Shown one piece after another: positions 40,682 through 50,613 of a stretch of DNA of 64,000 nucleotides. Both the position numbers and the translations under genes were made by a program. Position 1 is the first letter of the stretch. Every line of letters begins with the position of its first letter. Under the pieces are notes generated by a model, which did no database searches, was not told the origin of the DNA, and saw only the letters and a program-made list of their open reading frames with translations. The stretch is from Promethearchaeota archaeon (GTDB lineage Archaea > Asgardarchaeota > Lokiarchaeia > Helarchaeales > RDOG01): NCBI GenBank assembly GCA_011365055.1, contig RDOG01000010.1, forward strand, positions 1 through 64,000, in the 5' to 3' direction.

Positions 40682-43162
40682 ATGAATCAGATAGAAGTTA
40701 TTGGTGCTAGAATTCACAATTTAAAAAATATTAATATTAATATACCAAAGAATAAAATTATTGCCATTAGTGGTGTTTCTGGCTCCGGAAAATCAAGTCT
40801 AGCCTTTGATATCCTGTTTGATGAGGGTATGAAACGATATTTACAATCCGTAGGAATGCCTCGACGGATTGAAAAAGAAAAACCATTTGATATGATTAGC
40901 GGATTATCACCAACTGTGGCGGTAGAGCAACGTACTAGAGTACTAAACACACGAAGTACGGTCGGAACGAATACAACAATTTATACTTTATTAAGACATT
41001 TATATGCATTAGAAAGTGAGAAATTGTGTCCAATATGTTTAATGCCTGTAGATGCCGACCTTTCATGTCCAACATGTGGGATGAAAGCAAAACACTTGGA
41101 AATAAAACATTTCTCATTTAACGAACCATCTGGAATGTGCCTAACTTGTCGTGGACGTGGGTACATTCAGGAATTTAAAGAAGAGAAGATTATTCCTGAT
41201 AAATCTAAGAACTTGTTGGAAATATGCAAATCAGGGAGTGCAGCTTTTGGCGATATGAAAAATTTTACTAAAGGTTTGGCTCAAGCTTTAAATTTTGATA
41301 TCAATACTCCTTTTGAAAAGTTGCCTCAGAAGATTCAAGATATTTTTCTTTATGGAACTGAGAAAAAAATGCAACTTAAATGGAAATCCCGTAGGTTTGA
41401 AGGAACTATTGAGACAAAATATGAAGGAATTATACCTCATTTAGAACGGGCAATGGAAACATCTACTAGTATCTATAGACGGAATAAAATAGAGAAATTA
41501 TTTATGACAAAGATTACTTGTCCTGATTGTAAAGGGTATAGGATAGCTCAAGACACACGGAATGCACTGATTAATGGAAAACACATCGGTGAGTTAAGTC
41601 ATATGACGATAGAAGAATTGATTAGCTTCCTTGATGCTCTTGATGTGATTCATTTAAAGACGACAGAGGGTCGAGCACTTCAAAAAGAGATAATAAAACG
41701 TTTAAAAAAATCTAGGCTTGTAGGTTTGTCCTATCTTGATCTAAACCGGAGTGTTGTAACATTATCTGGGGGAGAATATCAACGTTTAAGTCTCATGGCT
41801 TCATTGGATTCAGGTTTGGATTCATTAATTTTTATTCTTGATGAGCCATCCATGGGAATGCATGAGTTGGAAAAAAATAATTTGATGAAAATATTAAAAG
41901 AGATTAAAAATTTGGGAAATTCCGTGATAATCGTCGAACATGATAAAAATATTATTTTAAAAGCAGATCAAATTATCGATTTAGGTCCCGGACCTGGTAG
42001 GCTGGGGGGTGAAATTGTCTTTCAAGGAACAGTTGAAGATATAAAGAAGTATGAAAAATCTTTAACAGGTCAATTTTTAGGTGATTTGCTCCAATTTCCC
42101 AAAAAAATTACATCTCAAAAGAGAAAAGTTGATAATAAAACCAAATTCACAATCATTAAAGATGCATTTACTAACAATTTAAAAAATATAGAAGCCAAGA
42201 TTCCATTAGGACTTATGGTGGGTGTATGTGGAATTTCTGGGAGTGGTAAAAGTTCCTTAATAAGCGATACACTTGTTCCATTATTAAGGGAACATTTTTC
42301 TAGGAAAAATGGAGAGGATGAAGATGAAAATGAAGAATATATTCAAATTGATGAAATTAAGGGAAAACTTTCTGGTTGGGAAAACATTTCCGATTGCATT
42401 GTTGTAGGACAATCTCCTATAGGAAGAACAAAAACCTCGAACCCAATTAGTTATATCGGTATTTGGGATGATGTCCGCAAACTTTTTGCCAATCAACCAT
42501 TATCTAAAAAGAATAAGTATACTTCTGGTCATTTTTCATTCAACTCCGATAAAGGTCGATGTCCGCATTGTAAAGGTTTAGGAATTGTTGATTTAAACAT
42601 TTCATTTTTTACTAGAGTTGATCTGCCTTGTGAAGAATGTGATGGGACTGGATATCAATCAGAAATTTTAGAAGTAAAATATAAAGGAAAGAATATTCAC
42701 GAAATTCTTCAATTAACTGTAAGTGATGCTATTGAAATCTTCAAAAATGAAGAAAAGATCTTGAAATATTTATCCATTCTTGATGAAATAGGGATGGGGT
42801 ACATTACATTAGGACAACCCGCACCCACGTTGAGTGGAGGTGAGGCTCAACGCATTAAATTAGCTAAAGAATTGGGTAGAGCTAAAAAATCAAAGACACT
42901 CTATGTTCTTGATGAGCCCACTACAGGGCTTCATTACAGTGATATCATAAAATTAATTACCATGCTCGATAAATTAGTTGATAATGGGAATACCGTTCTT
43001 ATTGTGGAACATGATGTTGATATTTTATCTTATGTTGATTATTTAATCGAATTAGGACCTGAAGGAGGACCAAATGGTGGTGAGATAATTGCTATAGGTT
43101 CTCCAGAAGAAATAAAATTAAATGAAAAGTCAAAAATTGCACAGTTTTTAGTAATCAATTAA
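40682..43162 (+). CDS. UvrA2-like ABC ATPase (excinuclease A paralogue)
   Basis: An 826-residue protein with two ABC modules. Walker A sites are S-G-S-G-K-S-S near residues 33 and 520, and signatures are L-S-G-G-E-Y-Q-R near 360 and L-S-G-G-E-A-Q-R near 717. UvrA-type zinc modules are C-P-I-C with C-P-T-C (about 113-131) and C-P-H-C with C-E-E-C (about 624-651). It is shorter than canonical UvrA (about 940) and the missing length corresponds to the UvrB-binding region, as in UvrA2/DrrC proteins linked to drug resistance. It is flanked by two BtrH-like genes under a PadR regulator, which argues for self-protection or processing rather than general repair. No uvrB or uvrC is nearby. Confidence 0.85.
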   Translation: MNQIEVIGARIHNLKNININIPKNKIIAISGVSGSGKSSLAFDILFDEGMKRYLQSVGMPRRIEKEKPFDMISGLSPTVAVEQRTRVLNTRSTVGTNTTIYTLLRHLYALESEKLCPICLMPVDADLSCPTCGMKAKHLEIKHFSFNEPSGMCLTCRGRGYIQEFKEEKIIPDKSKNLLEICKSGSAAFGDMKNFTKGLAQALNFDINTPFEKLPQKIQDIFLYGTEKKMQLKWKSRRFEGTIETKYEGIIPHLERAMETSTSIYRRNKIEKLFMTKITCPDCKGYRIAQDTRNALINGKHIGELSHMTIEELISFLDALDVIHLKTTEGRALQKEIIKRLKKSRLVGLSYLDLNRSVVTLSGGEYQRLSLMASLDSGLDSLIFILDEPSMGMHELEKNNLMKILKEIKNLGNSVIIVEHDKNIILKADQIIDLGPGPGRLGGEIVFQGTVEDIKKYEKSLTGQFLGDLLQFPKKITSQKRKVDNKTKFTIIKDAFTNNLKNIEAKIPLGLMVGVCGISGSGKSSLISDTLVPLLREHFSRKNGEDEDENEEYIQIDEIKGKLSGWENISDCIVVGQSPIGRTKTSNPISYIGIWDDVRKLFANQPLSKKNKYTSGHFSFNSDKGRCPHCKGLGIVDLNISFFTRVDLPCEECDGTGYQSEILEVKYKGKNIHEILQLTVSDAIEIFKNEEKILKYLSILDEIGMGYITLGQPAPTLSGGEAQRIKLAKELGRAKKSKTLYVLDEPTTGLHYSDIIKLITMLDKLVDNGNTVLIVEHDVDILSYVDYLIELGPEGGPNGGEIIAIGSPEEIKLNEKSKIAQFLVIN

Positions 43163-43184
43163 GAAAATAATGAGGTTGTTAAAA

Positions 43185-44450
43185 TTGACGCAAAGAAAAG
43201 CAGTAAAAAAAGCAAAAGCCATTAAAATTAAGAAAATTAGTAAAAAATCAAAACCGAAAAATCAATTTGAAAATAATATAGGTAATGAAATTCTTGAAAT
43301 TAAAAATTTTAAGCACTTACCTGGAAAAAATTGTCAACTTTCTTCATTACGAAAGGTCTTAATAAATCACGATCTTAAATTATCCGAAAACATGTTATTA
43401 GGTTTGGCATCAGGTATTGGTTTTCTTTATTGGAATATAAAGATGATGCCATTCGCGTTTGTAGGTGGTCTTAATGGTAAGGATATTAGTGTTTTTGAAA
43501 ATGTAATGAAAAGAATCGGAGGTTCCGTTAAAGTACTTAAAACTGGTTCTCTTAAAACTTCTTATGAACAACTTAAAGCACATCTTCGTAAAGGCAAACC
43601 TTTGATTCCATTCGTAGATATGGCTTATTTACCTTATTTTTTCCCTGATAATGCTCCATATCCAAACGAAGAAGCCGGGCATTTTGGCGGTCATACTATT
43701 GTCGTTTATGCTATAGATGAGAAAAAAAACGTAGTACATGTTTCTGATCGGTTTAATAGACCAAACGCGTTAACTATTCATCAATTTATGGATGCACATA
43801 GTTCAAATTTTCCTCCTTTTGCTGCAAAAAATAGAAAGTTACAATTTACTTTTCCAGAAAAAATTCCTGATTTAGCACCTCTTATCTTTGAAGCAATTAA
43901 AGAAAATTACGAAGTTATGATGAATCCTCCTATCAAAAACTTCGGTTTAAAAGGAATGTTGAAATTTAAAGCAATGGTAATGAATTGGCCTAAGGATTAT
44001 AAACCTGAAAACCTTTTATTTGGGCTTATATCAACTTGGATTTATAATCAAACAGGTGGTTCAGGTGGAGCAATGTTTCGCAATATTTATTCTGATTTTC
44101 TTTCTGAAGCTTCAGAGATTATAAAAAATGGGAAAATTAAAAAAGTAGAAGATATATATCGTGAGGCTGCAGCTGCTTGGGATGAAGTTGCGCTTTGTAT
44201 TTTGCCAGATGAACTGCCAACTCTTAAGAAAATAAGAGAAATATTCTATAAAAACAATAAAATTCAAGAAGAAGCATCTCCAGATTATCAAAAACAGATG
44301 CGTGATTTAGATGAAGATTGGAAAAAGAATAAGTCATCTGCTATTGAAGAAGTCAAAAATTATGGTGATTATGTCCCTGCTTTGCAAGATGCCATTCAAA
44401 AAGCACACGATTTGGAAGAAAAAGCATGGAAAATTCTAGGAGAACTCTGA
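43185..44450 (+). CDS. BtrH_N/DUF4872-type protein, copy 2
   Basis: A 421-residue paralogue of the gene at 39536: a basic Lys-rich N-terminus (residues 1-30), then the candidate nucleophile Cys in G-K-N-C-Q-L-S-S-L-R-K, H-F-G-G-H-T-I-V-V-Y-A and V-S-D-R-F, and the DUF4872-like half with T-W-I-Y-N-Q-T-G-G-S-G-G-A-M-F-R-N-I-Y. A C-terminal coiled coil is extra. The start is taken as TTG 43185, eight bases after GAGGT; an ATG at 43170 lies upstream but without a ribosome site. It may act with copy 1 on the same substrate. Confidence 0.7.
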   Translation: MTQRKAVKKAKAIKIKKISKKSKPKNQFENNIGNEILEIKNFKHLPGKNCQLSSLRKVLINHDLKLSENMLLGLASGIGFLYWNIKMMPFAFVGGLNGKDISVFENVMKRIGGSVKVLKTGSLKTSYEQLKAHLRKGKPLIPFVDMAYLPYFFPDNAPYPNEEAGHFGGHTIVVYAIDEKKNVVHVSDRFNRPNALTIHQFMDAHSSNFPPFAAKNRKLQFTFPEKIPDLAPLIFEAIKENYEVMMNPPIKNFGLKGMLKFKAMVMNWPKDYKPENLLFGLISTWIYNQTGGSGGAMFRNIYSDFLSEASEIIKNGKIKKVEDIYREAAAAWDEVALCILPDELPTLKKIREIFYKNNKIQEEASPDYQKQMRDLDEDWKKNKSSAIEEVKNYGDYVPALQDAIQKAHDLEEKAWKILGEL

Positions 44451-44452
44451 AT

Positions 44453-44899
44453 TTGTCAAAAATTTCGATAGAAGAAGTCGCTCCTTGTGGAGTTCTCTGT
44501 TTTAGTTGTCCAAGTTTGTTAAAAAAAACATGTAATGGATGTCGATCAGAAAAGATACAAAAACGAAAATCCAAATTTGCATGCAAAATTCGAAAATGTT
44601 GTCTCGGAGAGAAAAAATTTGAGTTATGTTTTGAATGTAAAGAACTTCCCTGTAAAAAATTTTATGAAAAATTATTAAAAACTCATAATGACGATCCTAG
44701 ATATACTTATCGGCGAGACACCTTAGAACATTGTAAATTATTTAAAAAGGTCGGTTCTAAGAAAGCAATTGAAATTTTAGATCAACGTTGGCGATGTTCA
44801 GAATGCGGTGGTCGGATTCTAATGTACCATTATAGTTGTTTTAAATGTGGGAGAAATTATATTGAAGAGTTGCAAGATTATAAAGTAGAAGAAGAATAG
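44453..44899 (+). CDS. DUF3795-type cysteine-rich protein with C-terminal zinc ribbon
   Basis: A 148-residue protein with many cysteines: A-P-C-G-V-L-C-F-S-C-P (about 10-20), C-N-G-C-R, a cluster at C-K-I-R-K-C-C and C-F-E-C-K-E-L-P-C, as in DUF3795 proteins, then a C-terminal ribbon C-S-E-C-G and C-F-K-C-G. It starts at TTG two bases after the upstream stop, with AGGAG ten bases before. An ATG at 44426 would overlap the previous gene. It is the last gene of the PadR/BtrH cassette. Metal or Fe-S binding is likely; the role is unknown. Confidence 0.7.
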   Translation: MSKISIEEVAPCGVLCFSCPSLLKKTCNGCRSEKIQKRKSKFACKIRKCCLGEKKFELCFECKELPCKKFYEKLLKTHNDDPRYTYRRDTLEHCKLFKKVGSKKAIEILDQRWRCSECGGRILMYHYSCFKCGRNYIEELQDYKVEEE

Positions 44900-45003
44900 T
44901 TTTTTTATTTTTTTTCTTTTTCATTTATGATAATAATTATATAGATAATTTGAGCATTTTTTTTAATTGAGATACTCTCCAAAAAAAATGAGTTGAATTA
45001 GTT

Positions 45004-45507
45004 TTGAATGTGGAATTAGAAGTAAATTTAGCTGACGAACCAGGACAATTAATGAAAGTTCTCGACCCTATAAGTGTTAGAGGCGGTAATTTAATTGGTA
45101 TTTACCATTTCAGGGATAGAATTAAAGAAAAAATGATTCCTGTAGTAATTCAATTTGAAATAGGTGATATGGATAATTTAAATAAGATTAAATCTATTAT
45201 TGAGGCCTCCGGAATTGAGATCACGAGATTAGAGAGTGAAAAAGGAATATATGAAACTTCATTTATATTAATTGGACATGTTTACAATTCAAATATAAAA
45301 GATACCTTGGATCGATTGATGAAGGATTATATAGTTAGGTCCGTTAGTTCAAAAATTAAAGATAAATCTACCGTATCCACCGTAAAAATTTCTGTTTTAC
45401 TTGAAAAAAAAGAAATGATTTACGATTTGTATGAATTAATTGATAAAATTTGTAATGAAAAAAAATTGATTTCCATAAAACAACTTGATATTGGAGAGGT
45501 TTATTGA
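45004..45507 (+). CDS. ACT-domain protein preceding homoserine dehydrogenase
   Basis: A 167-residue TTG-started protein. The opening V-E-L-E-V-N-L-A-D-E-P-G-Q-L-M-K-V-L is the ACT-domain strand-helix start (D-x-P-G-x-L), and a second ACT-like half follows at about 85-167. It overlaps the homoserine dehydrogenase start (TGATG), so the two are translationally coupled. In many archaea the ACT part that gives feedback control of homoserine dehydrogenase is a separate chain; threonine binding is therefore a reasonable inference. Confidence 0.72.
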   Translation: MNVELEVNLADEPGQLMKVLDPISVRGGNLIGIYHFRDRIKEKMIPVVIQFEIGDMDNLNKIKSIIEASGIEITRLESEKGIYETSFILIGHVYNSNIKDTLDRLMKDYIVRSVSSKIKDKSTVSTVKISVLLEKKEMIYDLYELIDKICNEKKLISIKQLDIGEVY

Positions 45508-46520
45508 TGCTTAAGCTTGTATTTATAGGATTCGGGAATGTAGGGCGATCTTTAGCGCAAATTCTAATTGATAAAAAGAAATTATTGAAAGAAAGGTACG
45601 GTTCTGAATTTAAAGTTGTAGGAATCGGGGAATTATACGGATCTTTTGTAAATAAAGAAGGTCTAAATTTAGAAGATCTTGTTGATTTAAGTTTTAGTGA
45701 TTTTGAAAATCATAAAAATTGGAAAAAGGGTTTAACAGCACCTGAATTAATTAAAAATCTTGATTTTGATGTGCTTGTTGAAATGTCCTATACCAATCTT
45801 GAAGATGGTGAACCTGGATTAACCTATATTAGGGAAGCTTTGAAAAATGGGCATCATATTGTTTCATCTAATAAAGGACCATTTGTATTTGCATTTCAAG
45901 AATTACAGGATCTAGCCAGGGAAGGTGAATTAGAATTGAAATATGAAGCAACAGTAGGAGGTGCTATCCCAATCTTTAACTTAGGTATGTATGGATTAGC
46001 AAGTAATGAAATATTTTCAATTAGAGCTATTTTAAACGGAACATCAAATTTTATTCTAACAAAAATGAGTACTGAAAAAATTCCATTCGAGATTGCATTA
46101 AAAGAAGCTCAAGAATTAGGTTATGCTGAAGCAGATCCAACTTTAGATATTGAGGGTCATGATGCAGCTGCAAAATTGGTCATATTAGCTAATACATTCC
46201 TTGGATCAAATGTTTCATTTAAAAACGTAAAGATTCAAGGGATAAAGGATATCGTTCCCGATGCTATTGCGCTAGCAAGTGAAGATGACTTTTTAATTAA
46301 ACATATCGCAATCGCTGATAAAAAAGGAAATTTAGAAGTTGCACCCAAGTTGGTACCTTTCGACTCGCCCTTTGCAATTGGTGGAACAAATAATATTATT
46401 GTTTTAGAAACTGATTTAGCAAAACATATCTCAATAATCGGACACGGTGCAGGAGGGTCAGAAGCTGCATCTGCAATTATGTCTGACTTAGTTTCTATTT
46501 CTATAAAAGAAAAAAAATAA
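45507..46520 (+). CDS. hom: Homoserine dehydrogenase
   Basis: A 337-residue enzyme: NAD(P) loop G-F-G-N-V-G-R-S (about 7-14), V-S-S-N-K-G-P near 120, E-A-T-V-G-G-A-I-P near 147, L-N-G-T-S-N-F-I-L near 175 and A-E-A-D-P-T-L-D-I-E-G-H-D-A-A-A-K near 208, which contain the catalytic Lys and Asp. It reduces aspartate semialdehyde to homoserine. It lacks its own C-terminal ACT domain; the upstream gene supplies one. The start is ATG 45507 behind GGAGAGG. Confidence 0.93.
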   Translation: MLKLVFIGFGNVGRSLAQILIDKKKLLKERYGSEFKVVGIGELYGSFVNKEGLNLEDLVDLSFSDFENHKNWKKGLTAPELIKNLDFDVLVEMSYTNLEDGEPGLTYIREALKNGHHIVSSNKGPFVFAFQELQDLAREGELELKYEATVGGAIPIFNLGMYGLASNEIFSIRAILNGTSNFILTKMSTEKIPFEIALKEAQELGYAEADPTLDIEGHDAAAKLVILANTFLGSNVSFKNVKIQGIKDIVPDAIALASEDDFLIKHIAIADKKGNLEVAPKLVPFDSPFAIGGTNNIIVLETDLAKHISIIGHGAGGSEAASAIMSDLVSISIKEKK

Positions 46521-46541
46521 AATATTGATAAAATAATTTAT

Positions 46542-46934
46542 CTAATATTTTCCAAATGCCGTTTTTGTATCATCTTGGAATAAATACCAAAGAAAGATTA
46601 TACCAATTATGACAGCTATATATGCTATTGAGCAAATTACTGCTATTATCCATCCCCAAGGTTTTAAAGCAATTATACCAATAGCTCCAAGAAAATTTAA
46701 AATGCCTCCTACAATTATGACTATTCCAATTATGGTCAAATATGGTTGGATAAGTCCAAGAATCATCGTAATTCCCGTATTTAACATTGCATTCATTGCT
46801 CCTAAACTTACTAGTATTGCCACAAGACTTGCTGCCATTGTAGCCATGAGAATTCCAACAATGACAAAAAGAATACCCACAATTATATAAATAACTGCCA
46901 TAATAGTGGTTCCTAATGGTCTATCGCCAGCCAT
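46542..46934 (-). CDS. Small four-TM membrane protein
   Basis: A 130-residue hydrophobic protein beginning M-A-G-D-R-P-L-G-T-T-I. Membrane segments lie at about residues 10-33, 36-56, 62-88 and 95-118, rich in Ile, Val and Gly. The ending is typical of DUF2127-like or similar small archaeal membrane families, but no family is assigned. It is convergent with hom. Confidence 0.6.
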   Translation of the reverse strand: MAGDRPLGTTIMAVIYIIVGILFVIVGILMATMAASLVAILVSLGAMNAMLNTGITMILGLIQPYLTIIGIVIIVGGILNFLGAIGIIALKPWGWIIAVICSIAYIAVIIGIIFLWYLFQDDTKTAFGKY

Positions 46935-47089
46935 TTTTATTAAGCTCCATTTTATTTATTTTATTATAGATGAAAATAGATTTTACTCAAGATATTTTAA
47001 TTATTTGATAAATTGCTGAAATCCAACAAATAAAAAAAATATATTAAACAGAAAAAATTAATAACGTTAAAACATGAAAATCAATTGCA

Positions 47090-48379
47090 ATGAAATCGAT
47101 TTTAAAATGCATTAAATGTAATAAAGAATATCCAATCGATGAAATTAGGTACGATTGTGAATGTGGTTCCCTATTGGATGTTTCTCACGATCTTGAGGAA
47201 TTAAAAGAACGAGTTACAAAACAATTATTTGACAAACGGCTTGGATCTCGGGAATTTCCCTATATGAGTGGAGTGTGGCGCTATGCGGAACTTATTCTGC
47301 CAACTGCAGAACCCGCAAAAATCATCTCACGTCCTGAAGGGAACACTAACCTTTATACATCTAAAAAAATTGCTGATTATGCTGGATTAGGAGAAAAAAA
47401 TTTACGGTTGAAACATGAAGGTGAAAATCCTACAGGGTCATTTAAGGATCGAGGTATGACAACTGGAGTGACCCAAGCCAATATGTTAAACGCAAAAATT
47501 GTCGCATGTGCATCAACAGGAAATACATCTGCATCCATGGCTGCATTTGCAGCAGTAGGAAATATGAAAGCCGTCGTTTTTATACCAGAAGGTAAAATTG
47601 CATATGGTAAACTTTCTCAAGCTCTTGCTTATGGTTCAAAAACTTTACAAATTCGAGGCAATTTTGATGATGCGATGAGATTAGTAAAAGAAGCGTCACT
47701 TGATCTTAGTCTTTATTTATTAAATTCTGTCAATGCATTTCGATTGGAAGGGCAAAAAACAATTATTATTGAGCTATTGCATCAATTAAATTGGAAAGTT
47801 CCTGATTGGTTAGTGGTTCCTGGTGGAAATCTTGGTAATAGTTCAGCATTTGGAAAAGCTTTATTTGAACTGAAAGAATTAGGCTTTATAGATCAATATC
47901 CCAAATTAACTATTATACAAGCTGAGCATTCTGCTCCACTTTATTTGAGTTTTAAAACAGGTTTTAAAGAAAAGATCATGGTGGATGATCCTGATACGAT
48001 TGCTACAGCAATAAAAATTGGACATCCTGTGAATTATGAAAAAGCAGTACGAAGTATTAATTGGACGCGGGGAATAGTTGAAATAGTATCAGAAAATGAA
48101 ATAATGAATGCCAAGGCAAAGGTTGATGCTGCAGGAATAGGAGCTGAACCTGCATCTTGTGCAACTGTAGCCGGTATAAAGAAATTGGTTGAACAAGGAA
48201 TAATTGATAAAAAAGATACGGTAGCTGGCATCCTAACTGGTAATATTTTAAAAGATCCAGATGCAACTATTAATTATCATATGAAAAAATTAGAAGGTTA
48301 TGACTCTAAATTTTTTAATAAGCCGATTGTTGTTGATGCAGATATTGAAAAAGTAAAAAATGCTTTAAAAAGCATCTAA
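47090..48379 (+). CDS. thrC: Threonine synthase
   Basis: A 429-residue fold-type II PLP enzyme. An N-terminal zinc-ribbon-like start has C-I-K-C and C-E-C-G (residues 7-26). The PLP lysine is in P-T-G-S-F-K-D-R-G-M near 121, with A-S-T-G-N-T-S-A-S near 143 and the PLP phosphate loop V-P-G-G-N-L-G-N near 242. It converts O-phosphohomoserine to threonine. It follows hom by about 570 bases, with one small reverse gene between. The length is typical of the archaeal short form. Confidence 0.92.
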   Translation: MKSILKCIKCNKEYPIDEIRYDCECGSLLDVSHDLEELKERVTKQLFDKRLGSREFPYMSGVWRYAELILPTAEPAKIISRPEGNTNLYTSKKIADYAGLGEKNLRLKHEGENPTGSFKDRGMTTGVTQANMLNAKIVACASTGNTSASMAAFAAVGNMKAVVFIPEGKIAYGKLSQALAYGSKTLQIRGNFDDAMRLVKEASLDLSLYLLNSVNAFRLEGQKTIIIELLHQLNWKVPDWLVVPGGNLGNSSAFGKALFELKELGFIDQYPKLTIIQAEHSAPLYLSFKTGFKEKIMVDDPDTIATAIKIGHPVNYEKAVRSINWTRGIVEIVSENEIMNAKAKVDAAGIGAEPASCATVAGIKKLVEQGIIDKKDTVAGILTGNILKDPDATINYHMKKLEGYDSKFFNKPIVVDADIEKVKNALKSI

Positions 48380-48381
48380 TC

Positions 48382-50451
48382 TCATTTTTTTAACTTAAAA
48401 ACAGGAAGTATCAAGCATGATGGATGATCAGCATCATGGTATATGGTTTGCATGGCATGTTGATAACCCTTAGCTCTTTTTTCTCCTGCTAGATTCGAAT
48501 TAATATCAAATTTTGGAAAATTACTTGATGTTATTTGTATTCTAATTTTATGACCTTTTGTGAAATTTATTGCTGTGTTTCCAATTGGAAATTCATACCT
48601 GTAGATCTTGCTAGGCTCGATAAAACTTGGATTTTCTAGACCATCTCTATAACGAGTTCGAATTCCATCATCAATTATATTAAAAGCATTTCTTCCATTC
48701 TGAATATCTACCAATTTTACCATAAAATCTGTATCTTTTGCAGTTGAAGATGCATATAAGACTATTCTAGGTTCCCCAATTACCTCAATATCTTCCTTTA
48801 ATTTATCAGATGTATAAATTAAAATATCTTTTCGCTTTTCGAGGTTCATTTGATTTATAGGTCCTGCTTTATACATTAAAAATTTTCCACCCTTACTTAC
48901 AACTGGGTTTGAAGGGTCAAAATCATATTCGTCAGGTATTATTCCCTTCTCTTTTGGTGTCTCGAATGTAAGTTTTCCATCACCGAATCTTGAATTGGCT
49001 TTACCCTCTGAATTTAGATATAATTTTAACTCTTGAATTCCTTTGGGTGGCCATTGGCTCAAATTTCTCCACTTTCCTGTATTTAAAATATAACAACGAA
49101 TGGTTGGAATTCTTTCTATATCACGGAATTTCATTTTGAGATAATGCTCATAGTACCAGAATGGCATAAAGTTTTGAAACAGAGCAACTAACTTCTTAAT
49201 AGGAATGGGAAACGGTTTTGGAGGAATGGAAATACCTGTTGGAATTAAATCAAGCCCACCATGTGCTCCTGGACCAATAATCATTTTAAATTTAGTCTTA
49301 AAATATTCGGGAGAATTCTTTTGAATTAATTTTATATCTCTCATTATTTGTTCGTGAAACATATCATAATGGCTACTTACACAATACATTGGAGTCTCAA
49401 GGTTGCTTCCATCAAAACCAAATGCATAAGGTAAATATTCATAATTTGTATTAATTCTATTTTTAATGAATGCTTCCATCATAAACTTTTTTAAGGATCC
49501 ATCTTTATCTTTCTCTTCAAATTTTAAATTTAAATTGAATGTATCATTCAATTTTTTGGTTAATATTTCTGGATCCTTTATTTCTGCTAGGTCGCTCATA
49601 TGCAACTTATATCTATTTAACACTAAAGGTTCATTGTACAAACTTGCTAAAGGATTAAGAGCAATTGTATTAATAAAACCATCTGGATCATTGAACATCC
49701 CTGTTAATGCAGGATCCTTGTTTTGAGTGATTCCTAAAATTAATCTATATACGCTTGTTGCCATCGCTAAGAGTTTTAATCCCCTTGGATGGTATAAGAC
49801 GCTGGTAAAAGAGCATTGTGCAGGATTCATACATGTTATTAATCCTTCATTATTCCAACCTACAGCCAGTTGAGTTATTCCTAAGAATGAAAGTCCCCAA
49901 GTACCTATCTTGCCATCATACCAGAATTGTTTTGTTATCCATCTTAAAGCATCCATTCCATCAGCTTTCAAGTAATAAGTTAAAGCAAAAGTGCTATATT
50001 GATTCGCTGATGCACATCCCCTCATATCTTGTAGGACACAAACATATCCCATGCTTGCAAAAATATAACCCAATATGCACATCATGTCCTTCCAATAAGG
50101 TAATCTGACCAATATTGTGGGTGCTTTGGCTTTTAATTTGAAGACTTTTTTAGGTAAAAAAACGTCAGTAGGTGCAACCGTACCATCATGTAAGGGAATA
50201 AATTGTTCTTTTAATCGAACCACATCATCATCTGCCTTTCCCATGCCAAACATGCTCAATAAGCTTCTTCCTGGTCCAGGAAGTTTCAGCATTTTGATCA
50301 TGGGTGCCTGTAAATAATCCATAAAATATATTCCTAATGGCATAAATTTTTCGAGAATCCAATTTATAGATTTACTATTAATTAATGATGGGTTGTCCAT
50401 TAGGTATTGAACTTCTTCGTAATTAAAATCACTCCTTTTCATCTTAGCCAT
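48382..50451 (-). CDS. CocE/NonD-family alpha/beta hydrolase (X-Pro dipeptidyl-peptidase-like)
   Basis: A 689-residue protein with P-L-H-D-G-T-V-A-P-T-D-V-F (family start motif, about 86-98), D-M-R-G-C near 142, nucleophile Ser in G-T-W-G-L-S-F-L-G near 180, D-M-F-H and G-A-H-G-G as the acid and His parts (about 345-385), and a C-terminal beta jelly-roll with G-H-K-I-R-I-Q-I-T-S-S-N-F-P near 640. This is the CocE/PepX C-terminal family. AAGGAG precedes the ATG. The substrate (ester, amide or peptide) is not predictable. No signal peptide is evident. Confidence 0.85.
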   Translation of the reverse strand: MAKMKRSDFNYEEVQYLMDNPSLINSKSINWILEKFMPLGIYFMDYLQAPMIKMLKLPGPGRSLLSMFGMGKADDDVVRLKEQFIPLHDGTVAPTDVFLPKKVFKLKAKAPTILVRLPYWKDMMCILGYIFASMGYVCVLQDMRGCASANQYSTFALTYYLKADGMDALRWITKQFWYDGKIGTWGLSFLGITQLAVGWNNEGLITCMNPAQCSFTSVLYHPRGLKLLAMATSVYRLILGITQNKDPALTGMFNDPDGFINTIALNPLASLYNEPLVLNRYKLHMSDLAEIKDPEILTKKLNDTFNLNLKFEEKDKDGSLKKFMMEAFIKNRINTNYEYLPYAFGFDGSNLETPMYCVSSHYDMFHEQIMRDIKLIQKNSPEYFKTKFKMIIGPGAHGGLDLIPTGISIPPKPFPIPIKKLVALFQNFMPFWYYEHYLKMKFRDIERIPTIRCYILNTGKWRNLSQWPPKGIQELKLYLNSEGKANSRFGDGKLTFETPKEKGIIPDEYDFDPSNPVVSKGGKFLMYKAGPINQMNLEKRKDILIYTSDKLKEDIEVIGEPRIVLYASSTAKDTDFMVKLVDIQNGRNAFNIIDDGIRTRYRDGLENPSFIEPSKIYRYEFPIGNTAINFTKGHKIRIQITSSNFPKFDINSNLAGEKRAKGYQHAMQTIYHDADHPSCLILPVFKLKK

Positions 50452-50613
50452 TTTAAATGATCTCCTTAATATTTACACTAATATGAAATAACATTTTTTA
50501 TAATTAGAAATTACGAATTACGTTAGAAATAATGATTTAAAAATCATCTTTTTTTCAGTTGGAGAAAATTTTATTTTAATAATAGAGTAATATTTATTTT
50601 AGGAGTTGATTTT

